Positions 1 to 6,127 of a DNA stretch of 6,746 bases are shown in pieces. Location of the stretch: positions 1 to 6,746 of the forward strand of contig PBWY01000104.1 of the NCBI GenBank assembly GCA_002727395.1. The letters run 5' to 3'. Every line of letters begins with the position of its first letter. Positions within the stretch are counted from its first letter, which is position 1. Position numbers and translations under genes: made by a program. A model generated the notes under the pieces. That model did not search any database. It saw only the letters and a program-made list of their open reading frames with translations, and had not been told where the DNA came from. The stretch is from Rhodospirillales bacterium (GTDB lineage Bacteria; Pseudomonadota; Alphaproteobacteria; MPNO01; UBA2964).

Positions 1-1
1 G

Positions 2-1003
2 CTTCCGTGGCGAGCGGCTAAAGGACAAAAAATACAACCCTATCATGTTTTGCTCAGTGAAATCATGTTGCAGCAAACAACGGTTGCAACAGTCGGACCA
101 TATTTTCAGAAATTTGTTCAAAGGTGGCCTAGTATAAGTGATTTGGCGTGCGCCCATTTAGATGAAATACTCCATGGTTGGCAGGGTTTGGGATATTATG
201 CGCGTGCACGTAACCTGCACCTCTGTGCAAAATTGATTTCAGAAGAATTAGGTGGCCAATTTCCTGAAAAAGAAGATGACTTAAAAAACCTACCGGGCAT
301 TGGAATTTATACAGCAGCTGCAATTTCGGCCATCGCGTTTGGTAACCCCGCGAATGTAGTTGACGGCAATGTAGAGCGTGTCATGGCTCGCATTCATGCG
401 CTTAAGCAACCTCTGAAATCCATTAAGAGGCAAATTAGGGATTTGTCTGCAAAAATTTCTCCTCCGTCTAGGAGGGAACGACCAGGAGATTTTGCTCAAG
501 CAGTAATGGACTTAGGCGCTACTATTTGCACCCCAAGGAAACCGAAATGTAAAATTTGTCCTTGGCGTTGTCAGTGCAAGGCGTTCCAAAATGGTCTACA
601 GGGCTTAATACCAGCGCGACAGGATAAGAAATCAAAACCTAAAAGATATGGAATCGTATTTTGGGTGAAACATCGAGACGCAGGTATTTTAATGAAAAAG
701 CGTCCAAATAAGGGACTGCTTGGTGGAATGGTGGTAGTGCCATCAACCGAATGGGTAGGAAAGAAATGGTCAACAAAAGATGCCCAAAACACAGCGCCTT
801 TTAAAACAAACTGGAGACCTTTACCTGGGGTTATAAAACACACTTTTACCCATTTTCATTTAGAACTTTCGATTCTGGCTGCAAATGTTTCAAAGATAGG
901 AGATACAGATGACTTTATTTGGATTCGACCAGAGAAAATGCATGAAATCCCATTGCCGACAGTAATGAAGAAAGTAGTACAGCATGCCCTAAAATTATCT
1001 TAA
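2..1003 (+). CDS. mutY: Adenine DNA glycosylase MutY (5' end outside window)
   Basis: MutY removes adenine mispaired with 8-oxoguanine in base excision repair. The frame is open to the left edge. Codons from position 2 read LPWRAAKG... and then PYHVLLSEIMLQQ, the usual MutY N-terminus, so the gene starts before the window and only about 20 or more residues are missing. A TTG at 50 falls inside this conserved block and is not the start. Numbering from the first visible codon: catalytic Glu is E20 in SEIMLQQ; the helix-hairpin-helix LPGIGIYTAAA is near 97-107; catalytic Asp is D121 in VDGNV, the same 101-residue spacing as E. coli E37/D138. The [4Fe-4S] ligands C176, C183, C186 and C192 fit C-X6-C-X2-C-X5-C. 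A NUDIX-like 8-oxoG recognition domain follows, with HTFTHFHLEL near 280. The usual Trp of VWLSE is Leu here. The gene ends 14 bp from the convergent ccrM, with no clear hairpin between them. Confidence 0.96.
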   Translation, partial: LPWRAAKGQKIQPYHVLLSEIMLQQTTVATVGPYFQKFVQRWPSISDLACAHLDEILHGWQGLGYYARARNLHLCAKLISEELGGQFPEKEDDLKNLPGIGIYTAAAISAIAFGNPANVVDGNVERVMARIHALKQPLKSIKRQIRDLSAKISPPSRRERPGDFAQAVMDLGATICTPRKPKCKICPWRCQCKAFQNGLQGLIPARQDKKSKPKRYGIVFWVKHRDAGILMKKRPNKGLLGGMVVVPSTEWVGKKWSTKDAQNTAPFKTNWRPLPGVIKHTFTHFHLELSILAANVSKIGDTDDFIWIRPEKMHEIPLPTVMKKVVQHALKLS

Positions 1004-1017
1004 TCCGAAAATTTATT

Positions 1018-2157
1018 CTAATTTCTATGAGTTGAAGCAGCACTTCGAGTTTCACTTCTTAAGGCCATTTCGGAGCGAACTCTATCTCTTAATTTATCGA
1101 TTGCGACAACCTTACCACGGCGCTCGGTATGCCAAAATGTCCAGCCATTACAAGATGGTGCATTTTGTACTTTTGCTCCCACTTGGTGAATTGACCCACG
1201 AAAACTTTTAGTTGCAATACTGCCATCAGCATTTACCTTGGCGGTTACTCTTTTTCGAATGTCAAAAAGCTTATCCCCAGCACTAAGCAACCCCTGTTCT
1301 ACCACACTTCCAAATGGAACGCGCGGTTCTGCGCGCTTGTCGGAAGTTGTAAAAATTGAGACATCTTTTGCATTATCTTCGATTTCCCTAATGCGTGCCT
1401 GGGCAATTTCTGCATATTCAATTTCCCGCTCAATCCCTAACCAGTGTCTTCCCAATCTTTTAGCTACAGCACCTGTGGTACCAGTGCCGAAAAAAGGATC
1501 TAATACAAGATCTCCGGGATTAGTTGATGCTAAAATTATGCGGTGTAATAGTCCTTCTGGTTTTTGGGTGGGATGGACCTTTTTGCCATTCTGTTTTAAG
1601 CGCTCTTTCCCCGCACAGATAGGAAATAGCCAGTCACTGCGCATTTGAATATCGTCGTTTAATGATTTCATTGCCCTGTAGTTAAAGGTAGGTTTGGCCT
1701 CTTGGTTTTTAGAACACCAAATCAATGTTTCGTGGGCATTAGTGAAACGTTTGCCCCTAAAATTTGGCATTGGATTAGATTTTCTCCAAATAATATCATT
1801 GAGGATCCAAAATCCTAAGTCCTGCAGCGCTGTTCCTACACGGAAAATATTGTGGTAGCTTCCAATAACCCATAGGGATCCATTCGGGCTCAAGATTCGC
1901 TGTGCGGCGGCAAGCCAATCTCGTGTAAACTTGTCATAGTGCTTAAAATTAGAAAATTTATCCCAATCTTCTTCGACACCATCGACCCGAGTGTTGTTTG
2001 GACGGTGGAGCTCCCCTGCAAGTTGCAGATTATAGGATGGATCCGCGAAAATCATATCGACCGAATTTTCGGGAAGAGAACCCATGCGTTCAATACAGTC
2101 CCCTATTAAGATTTTGTTGAGCATTAATTGAGTTTTTGTGACCATGTTTTGCAACAT
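1018..2157 (-). CDS. ccrM: CcrM-type GANTC adenine-N6 DNA methyltransferase
   Basis: This 379-residue beta-class SAM-dependent methyltransferase resembles Caulobacter CcrM, the cell-cycle enzyme that methylates adenine in GANTC. Visible landmarks are GDCIE (19-23), the catalytic motif IV DPSYNLQL (39-46), WVIGSYHNIFRVG (96-108), NDIIWRKSNPMPNF (120-133), HPTQKPE (195-201) and the SAM-binding DPFFGTGTTG (220-229). The C-terminal RAMA domain runs from about RAEPRVPFG (275-283) through GSIHQVGA to NGWTFWH (337-343) and is the DNA-recognition part in CcrM. The length is close to the family norm of about 360. Motif IV is odd because the second proline of DPPY is Ser41. The start is uncertain: ATG at 2157, 2145 or 2124 would all leave GDC intact, and none has a well-placed Shine-Dalgarno sequence. 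The gene lies 92 bp downstream of rnhB on the same strand. GANTC sites in that gap suggest self-regulation (inference). Confidence 0.95.
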   Translation of the reverse strand: MLQNMVTKTQLMLNKILIGDCIERMGSLPENSVDMIFADPSYNLQLAGELHRPNNTRVDGVEEDWDKFSNFKHYDKFTRDWLAAAQRILSPNGSLWVIGSYHNIFRVGTALQDLGFWILNDIIWRKSNPMPNFRGKRFTNAHETLIWCSKNQEAKPTFNYRAMKSLNDDIQMRSDWLFPICAGKERLKQNGKKVHPTQKPEGLLHRIILASTNPGDLVLDPFFGTGTTGAVAKRLGRHWLGIEREIEYAEIAQARIREIEDNAKDVSIFTTSDKRAEPRVPFGSVVEQGLLSAGDKLFDIRKRVTAKVNADGSIATKSFRGSIHQVGAKVQNAPSCNGWTFWHTERRGKVVAIDKLRDRVRSEMALRSETRSAASTHRN

Positions 2158-2197
2158 GATTCATGATAGACTCGCCGTCAACTAATTTATTGGATTC
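2158..2197 (-). promoter_or_regulatory. Cluster of three GANTC sites upstream of ccrM
   Basis: Three GANTC sites lie immediately upstream of the longest ccrM reading frame: GATTC at 2158-2162, GACTC at 2169-2173 and GATTC at 2193-2197. A fourth, GACTC at 2261-2265, is inside the end of rnhB. By hand count the whole window has about fifteen, so this is a local concentration. In Caulobacter, GANTC sites in the ccrM leader let methylation lower ccrM transcription. A similar role here is inference. I could not place a convincing -35/-10 pair or a full TTAA-N7-TTAA CtrA site in the gap. Confidence 0.5.
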
Positions 2198-2249
2198 AAT
2201 AGCTTAGAAGATTTTGATGATTACATTTTTTAACTAAATATATGAATTC

Positions 2250-2861
2250 TCAGGGCTCACGACTCAATATATTGATAATCGGTGCAAATTTTTTCCGGTG
2301 ATGCGGGGTAATACCAATTTCTTCCAATGCTTTTGAATGCTCCCTGGTTCCATAACCGGAATTACGTTCCCAGCCATAACCAGGATAACGCAAGGAGAGT
2401 TTGGCCATAATTCTATCTCGAGTAACTTTAGCAATTATTGAGGCTGCAGCGACTGAAAGAGAAATGGTATCGCCTTTTATAATGGCTTTCGCAGCGCATG
2501 GAAGATTGGGGGTTTGATTGCCATCTACCAGTGCAAAGTCTGGTTCTACGGGAAGGGCGTATATCGCCCGCCGCATTGCTTTTAACGTTGCTCCTAGGAT
2601 GTTGAGCGTTTCTATTTCTGCTGTACAGGCAGCACCTATTCCAATATTTGCAAATGATACTAGTTGGTTAAAGATGCGTTCTCGCCTCGCTTTACTCAGT
2701 TTTTTGGAGTCATCAATTTGATTAGCAAGGTCAAAAGTAATTATTTTTGGATCAATTATAACAGCGGCTGCCACTACTGGCCCCGCCCAAGGACCTCGAC
2801 CCGCCTCATCAATTCCGGCGACTATGCCGCCATTCTGTTTTTCTAATTTAAAATCGGCCAA
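2250..2861 (-). CDS. rnhB: Ribonuclease HII
   Basis: RNase HII cleaves RNA in RNA-DNA hybrids and nicks at ribonucleotides embedded in DNA, starting ribonucleotide excision repair. The 203-residue product is a normal length. It carries the hallmark IDEAGRGPWAGPV (17-29), DDSKKLS (50-56), VDGN (112-115), KGD (129-131), AAASIIAKVTRDR (138-150) and YGWERNSGYGTREH further on. The metal-binding acidic residues are D18, E19, D113 and D131; the D113-to-D131 gap of 18 equals E. coli D108/D126. The start is TTG at 2861: an in-frame stop (TAG) lies only four codons upstream, and no other start codon precedes the catalytic IDEAGRG block. An AGGA lies 10 nt before the TTG. The gene follows the antiporter gene by 45 bp and precedes ccrM by 92 bp on the same strand, so co-transcription is plausible. 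Confidence 0.96.
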   Translation of the reverse strand: MADFKLEKQNGGIVAGIDEAGRGPWAGPVVAAAVIIDPKIITFDLANQIDDSKKLSKARRERIFNQLVSFANIGIGAACTAEIETLNILGATLKAMRRAIYALPVEPDFALVDGNQTPNLPCAAKAIIKGDTISLSVAAASIIAKVTRDRIMAKLSLRYPGYGWERNSGYGTREHSKALEEIGITPHHRKKFAPIINILSREP

Positions 2862-2871
2862 ATTTCGTTTG

Positions 2872-2875
2872 TCCT
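2872..2875 (-). promoter_or_regulatory. Probable ribosome binding site of rnhB
   Basis: On the minus strand this reads AGGA, with a 10-nt spacer to the TTG at 2861. It supports the rare TTG start of rnhB. The core is short and the spacing slightly long, so initiation may be weak. Confidence 0.45.
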
Positions 2876-2906
2876 ATTTCAAAATTATTTCGATTTCTAA
2901 AAGGTA

Positions 2907-4229
2907 TCATGAATGCCTGTCTAAAAATTTTTCGGTCATTTTATTTTTAATAAAGCGCGCTTTAATCAGAGTCTTGGTTGTGGAGCGTCGAGCCCACCGG
3001 GCTCCTCGCTTTGCAAGTAAACGCTCTCCAACGAATGTAGCATCAAATACTAGTTTGAGAGTAGTTAACCTTCTTTCTGCAATTCTTTGAAGACGTCGAG
3101 CAGTTGATAACCAGAAAGGGCTAAGCGCCAGGCTCAAAACGGTTACTGAAATAAGGAGTTTCGCTTCTTCTTGTGTAATTGCTGCTATTGCGATCGCCGA
3201 TGCCGCCAATAAAAAAGAAAATTCGCCTAATTGAGAAATTATAACGCCCGACAAAAAAGCCCGCTGCCAAGTTTCTCCTAATAATTTGAAAATAAAGATA
3301 TTGAGCGCACTTTTGAATAAGGTCACAATTAGGAATAGGAGAAAAACCAAGCCTAAATTCTCCCAAACAAAATTTAGGTCGAGTAACAGTCCTATAGAGA
3401 GGAAAAAAATCATCAGCATAACACTCTGAATTGGTCTTACTACTGCTAACAGTGGTTCTCGTTCCGCACTATTCCCAATGGCTAGGCCGGCTAAAAAAGC
3501 ACCATATGCTGGCGAAAGGCCTATTGCTCCCATAATTGCACTTGCTCCAAAACAGTAGACGAGACCTGCCAGAGGAGATAAATCCACGTGACCGATAATA
3601 ATTTTATAGAATGGTAAATGTTGCCGTCCTTGCTGCAACAGAAGGCGAACCAAAGCGAATAATAATAATCCAGAAATCAATACCTGTGTAGCGGCTGCTA
3701 AGTCAAAACCATTTGACCCAAGATTTTCGACGATTAAAAGCATTGGCAAAAAAGCTAAGTCCTGAGCAATCAGAACGGCTATAGTAATTCGACCAACACG
3801 AGCTCTGAGGGCTCCAAGTTCTTCAAGCAATTTAACGGCGACGGCCGTTGATGAAAGGGCAACGACAAATCCGAGAAGTATTGCAGCAGAAAGCGATATT
3901 CCAAGTAAAAAAGAAGCTATTAACATGACCATAAGGCTGGCAATTGTTTGCATTGCGACGGCGGGTAAAGCAAGCCGCCATGTGTATTTTAGAGTTCTTA
4001 CACTTAGTTCCATTCCAATAATAAAGAGAAGCATTAAAACGCCAATTTCAGCGAAGCTAGTCACTAACCCTTCACTTTTAACTACTTCAAATCCCGTTGG
4101 ACCTAAAAGAACTCCCGCTAATAGATATCCAACAAGTGGTGGTTGCTTAAAATGTGCAAAAACCATACCACAAGCCAGTGCTGTTATGACCACATAGGCA
4201 AGACCAGAGAGATTGGTTACATGTTCCAT
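2907..4229 (-). CDS. CPA2-family monovalent cation:proton antiporter (KefB/YbaL-like membrane domain)
   Basis: An integral inner-membrane exchanger that probably swaps Na+ or K+ for H+. The 440-residue product is almost entirely hydrophobic segments over its first 375 or so residues, matching the Na+/H+ exchanger fold. Family marks, numbered from the chosen Met, are PPLVGYLLAGVLLGP (30-44), a VALSSTAVAVKLL stretch (123-135), the AQDLAFLPMLL segment with the Gln-Asp pair near 156-157, LSPAYGAFLAGLAIG (238-252), FFLSIGLLLDL (275-285) and QLGEFSFLLA (333-342). The C-terminus is a short, strongly basic tail. It lacks the TrkA-N/RCK nucleotide-binding domain of KefB, KefC and YbaL, so the ligand-gated control of those proteins is absent. 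The ATG at 4229 gives MEHVTNLSG, a usual start for the family. A GTG at 4265 would add 12 residues. Neither has a clear ribosome site. Ion specificity cannot be read from the sequence. Confidence 0.9.
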   Translation of the reverse strand: MEHVTNLSGLAYVVITALACGMVFAHFKQPPLVGYLLAGVLLGPTGFEVVKSEGLVTSFAEIGVLMLLFIIGMELSVRTLKYTWRLALPAVAMQTIASLMVMLIASFLLGISLSAAILLGFVVALSSTAVAVKLLEELGALRARVGRITIAVLIAQDLAFLPMLLIVENLGSNGFDLAAATQVLISGLLLFALVRLLLQQGRQHLPFYKIIIGHVDLSPLAGLVYCFGASAIMGAIGLSPAYGAFLAGLAIGNSAEREPLLAVVRPIQSVMLMIFFLSIGLLLDLNFVWENLGLVFLLFLIVTLFKSALNIFIFKLLGETWQRAFLSGVIISQLGEFSFLLAASAIAIAAITQEEAKLLISVTVLSLALSPFWLSTARRLQRIAERRLTTLKLVFDATFVGERLLAKRGARWARRSTTKTLIKARFIKNKMTEKFLDRHS

Positions 4230-4288
4230 TAATAAAAAAAGGTAGCATGTATGGCCGAGTCGCACTTAATTAAGAAATTTTTTGCCAT

Positions 4289-5402
4289 TCAGAAAAAACT
4301 TAACTGTTCGTCATTATGTATCGGGTCAGCGAATTGACTTGTATAAAGTACTGCATCGGTGCAGTTAAAACGGAATTTTTTGGACTCTAAATTGAAACGA
4401 TTTTGTATTATGGTGGTATATTTCCCAGTTCCCGTCATGGGTTGACCAAAAGCAGATTGATAGGCTTTGCCACCATGAGTGCTAGTCAATAGATTCTTGT
4501 CTAATAGGTTTATGGGTTTTGAGCCATTCTCTAAAAAGGTCAGCAACCTCATGAGGTAACCTAATTAAATTATAGGAAATCATTTTTGCACCAGCATTAC
4601 GGCTTGCTTCCATGATATTCTCGAGTTCGCGATCGTTTGGAGCAGGAATGACAGGGGCAATCATGGTGCTACATGGAATCCTGGCGTCGCCTAAAGCCTT
4701 AATAGTAGCTAGCCGCTTCATGGGGGTGAGCGCTCTTGGTTCTAACTTGTTTGCGAGAGGGTGAATGAGTTTCATGATTGAGAGACATAGTTTTACCAAT
4801 CTTTTTTCCGCCATTTTTCTTAAAATATAGAGCTCGCTTGTAATTAGTGATGACTTGGTGACAACACTTACCGGATATTTAAATTCATAAAGTACCTCAA
4901 GAATACTTCTGGTAAGGCGAAGTCGTTTTTCTGCGGGTTGGTAGGGGGCTGTGTTGGTGTCCATAAAATTTGTGCGGCAGGCATAGGACTTTTCGGTTAA
5001 ATTTTTTTAGAAGTTTCGCCGCTTCCGGTTTATAAAAAAGTTTTGTCTCAAAATCTAATCCGGACGATAAACCCATAAATGCATGTGTTGGACGAGAAAA
5101 ACAATAGATACAACCATGTTCGTAGCCGCGGTATGGATTCATGGGTCGATCAAAAGAAATATCCGGGAATGTATTATAAACGATGATGGTCTTAGATTTA
5201 TCTTTTGTTGAAGTAGTCTTAATATTTGTGTGAGATTTAAATTCTTTGTGGCCAAGCTAGACATTATCGGTGAAATTCCGGGTTTTTTTATAACGCCAGT
5301 CCTATTGGACGTGGAACCGTGACCCTTTAGGTTTGGACCTAACCCATGTTTATTGAGGAAATTTTCTGGTTGATTATCGTTGAAAATTGCTAGTTTATTC
5401 AT
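4289..5402 (-). pseudogene. Decayed PA0069-family radical SAM protein gene
   Basis: Pieces in different frames together spell one PA0069-family radical SAM protein (usually about 360-390 residues; function unknown). Read 5' to 3' on the minus strand: the start at 5402 gives KGHGSTSNRTG. A one-base loss near 5295 then moves the frame to RYKKTRNFTDN. An amber TAG at 5259-5257 sits where relatives usually have Trp. The frame continues through PDISFDRPMNPYRGYEHGCIYCFSRPTHA and GLDFETKLF. An extra A in the A7 run (5002-5008) shifts it again to DTNTAPYQP, MIAPVIPAPND and LFREWLKTHKP. A third shift near 4485-4505, probably with loss of about 11 bp, leads to HGGKAYQSAFGQPMTGTG and the family-like end DEQLSFF. 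The first cluster cysteine of CxxxCxxC is Tyr (RGYEHGCIYC). Five independent lesions in one gene, with intact neighbours, argue for true decay rather than sequencing error. Breakpoints come from remembered family sequence, so they are approximate. Confidence 0.9.
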
Positions 5403-5467
5403 TGTAATTCCTTATACAATTCAAATAAGAACAAAGAAAGAACATTAACTGATAAATACGGGTTGTT
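5403..5467. other. Divergent intergenic region
   Basis: This 65-bp gap separates the decayed radical SAM gene (leftward) from the two transferase genes (rightward), so any promoter for the transferases should lie here or just inside the pseudogene. It is A+T-rich. It holds most of an imperfectly placed inverted repeat (ATTGTA at 5401-5406, TACAAT at 5415-5420). I could not fit a convincing -35/-10 pair with normal spacing on the plus strand. Confidence 0.35.
5408..5413 (-). promoter_or_regulatory. Ribosome binding site of the decayed radical SAM gene
   Basis: On the minus strand this reads AAGGAA, 5 nt before the ATG at 5402. It is the clearest Shine-Dalgarno sequence I found in the window. 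It places the original start at 5402 and shows that the initiation signal has outlasted the coding frame. Confidence 0.6.
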
Positions 5468-6127
5468 ATGTTAAGTGTTATTATCCCTACATTAGATGAA
5501 GGCGAACGCATAATTCCGACATTAGGCTCACTTAAGGGTTTAGTAGACGAAATTATAGTGAGTGATGGTGGGTCCAATGACGATACTGTGGCAATGTCTA
5601 AAAGTTTTGGGGCAAGAGTAGTGCGTTCAGTGCGGGGTCGTGGTGTACAACTTAAAATAGGAGCAGAGGAAGCAAAAGGTGAATGGCTGTTGTTCCTGCA
5701 TGCGGACACTGTTCTCAGCGATGGTTGGTTCGAAGAAACTAAGGAGTTTATGTCAAAGGGATTACAAAAAGCTGCTGTATTTCAGTTCGTGCTAGACGAC
5801 ACAAGGCAAGTGGCGAGGATCTTGGAAAAAGGAGTGTCATTGAGAAATAAAATCTTTTCATTACCTTATGGTGATCAGGGTCTTTTGATAAGTCAGTTAC
5901 TATACAAGGAACTAGGTGGCTTTAAATCAATTCCTGTATTTGAAGATGTTGATATTGTAAGGCGGATAGGGCGAAGGCGTTTAGTATTTTTAAAAAACTT
6001 CGCGAAAACATCAGCTGCTCGTTATACAAATTATAGAATTTATTATCAGTCATTTAGGAACCTGATTTTACTGTTAAATTATTTTCTGGGTGTTTCACCT
6101 CAACTTTTAGCGCGATTTTACAAATGA
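5468..6127 (+). CDS. TIGR04283-type family 2 glycosyltransferase (arsenosugar-associated)
   Basis: A GT-A fold glycosyltransferase of 219 residues, a normal length for the TIGR04283 family. That family is annotated in arsenosugar biosynthesis, first noted as an rSAM/selenodomain-associated transferase. Visible marks are the nucleotide-sugar-binding start SVIIPTLDEGERI (3-15), DGGSNDDT (33-40), GRGVQLKIGAEEAKG (57-71), the metal-binding region LLFLHADT (74-81), LPYGDQGLL (132-140) with GGF, then FEDVDIVRRI (158-167) in the acceptor region. The C-terminal hydrophobic stretch RNLILLLNYFLGVSPQLLARFY may sit at the membrane surface. Relatives usually have Asn where this protein has Lys63-Ile64 (QMNxGA type). 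The ATG at 5468 has only a weak GGG upstream, but the family N-terminus starts right there. The stop overlaps the next gene's start (ATGA), so the two are translationally coupled. The sugar donor and acceptor are not proven by sequence. Confidence 0.88.
   Translation: MLSVIIPTLDEGERIIPTLGSLKGLVDEIIVSDGGSNDDTVAMSKSFGARVVRSVRGRGVQLKIGAEEAKGEWLLFLHADTVLSDGWFEETKEFMSKGLQKAAVFQFVLDDTRQVARILEKGVSLRNKIFSLPYGDQGLLISQLLYKELGGFKSIPVFEDVDIVRRIGRRRLVFLKNFAKTSAARYTNYRIYYQSFRNLILLLNYFLGVSPQLLARFYK

Noticed and set aside
1004..1017. Shared bidirectional terminator between mutY and ccrM
   Set aside because: The 14-bp gap and its flanks show no G+C-rich hairpin.
1238..1648. 136-residue open frame on the plus strand
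   Set aside because: It lies wholly antisense to the conserved catalytic part of ccrM, has no recognisable family motifs, and no ribosome site supports it.
2229..2233. TTAAC as a possible CtrA half-site upstream of ccrM
   Set aside because: No second TTAA at the proper spacing was found, and single TTAAC words are common in A+T-rich DNA.
4265..4274. Palindrome CTTAATTAAG upstream of the antiporter
   Set aside because: It is a short A+T-rich perfect palindrome with no loop, no G+C stem and no T-run, so it is not a terminator and is easily due to chance.
4482..5142. The radical SAM segments as separate small genes
   Set aside because: Each segment aligns to consecutive parts of one protein family, and their apparent starts fall inside conserved blocks, so they are fragments of one broken gene.
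5395..5709. 104-residue minus-strand frame covering the divergent gap and the glycosyltransferase start
   Set aside because: It overlaps the well-supported GT2 gene antisense and shows no domain signal.
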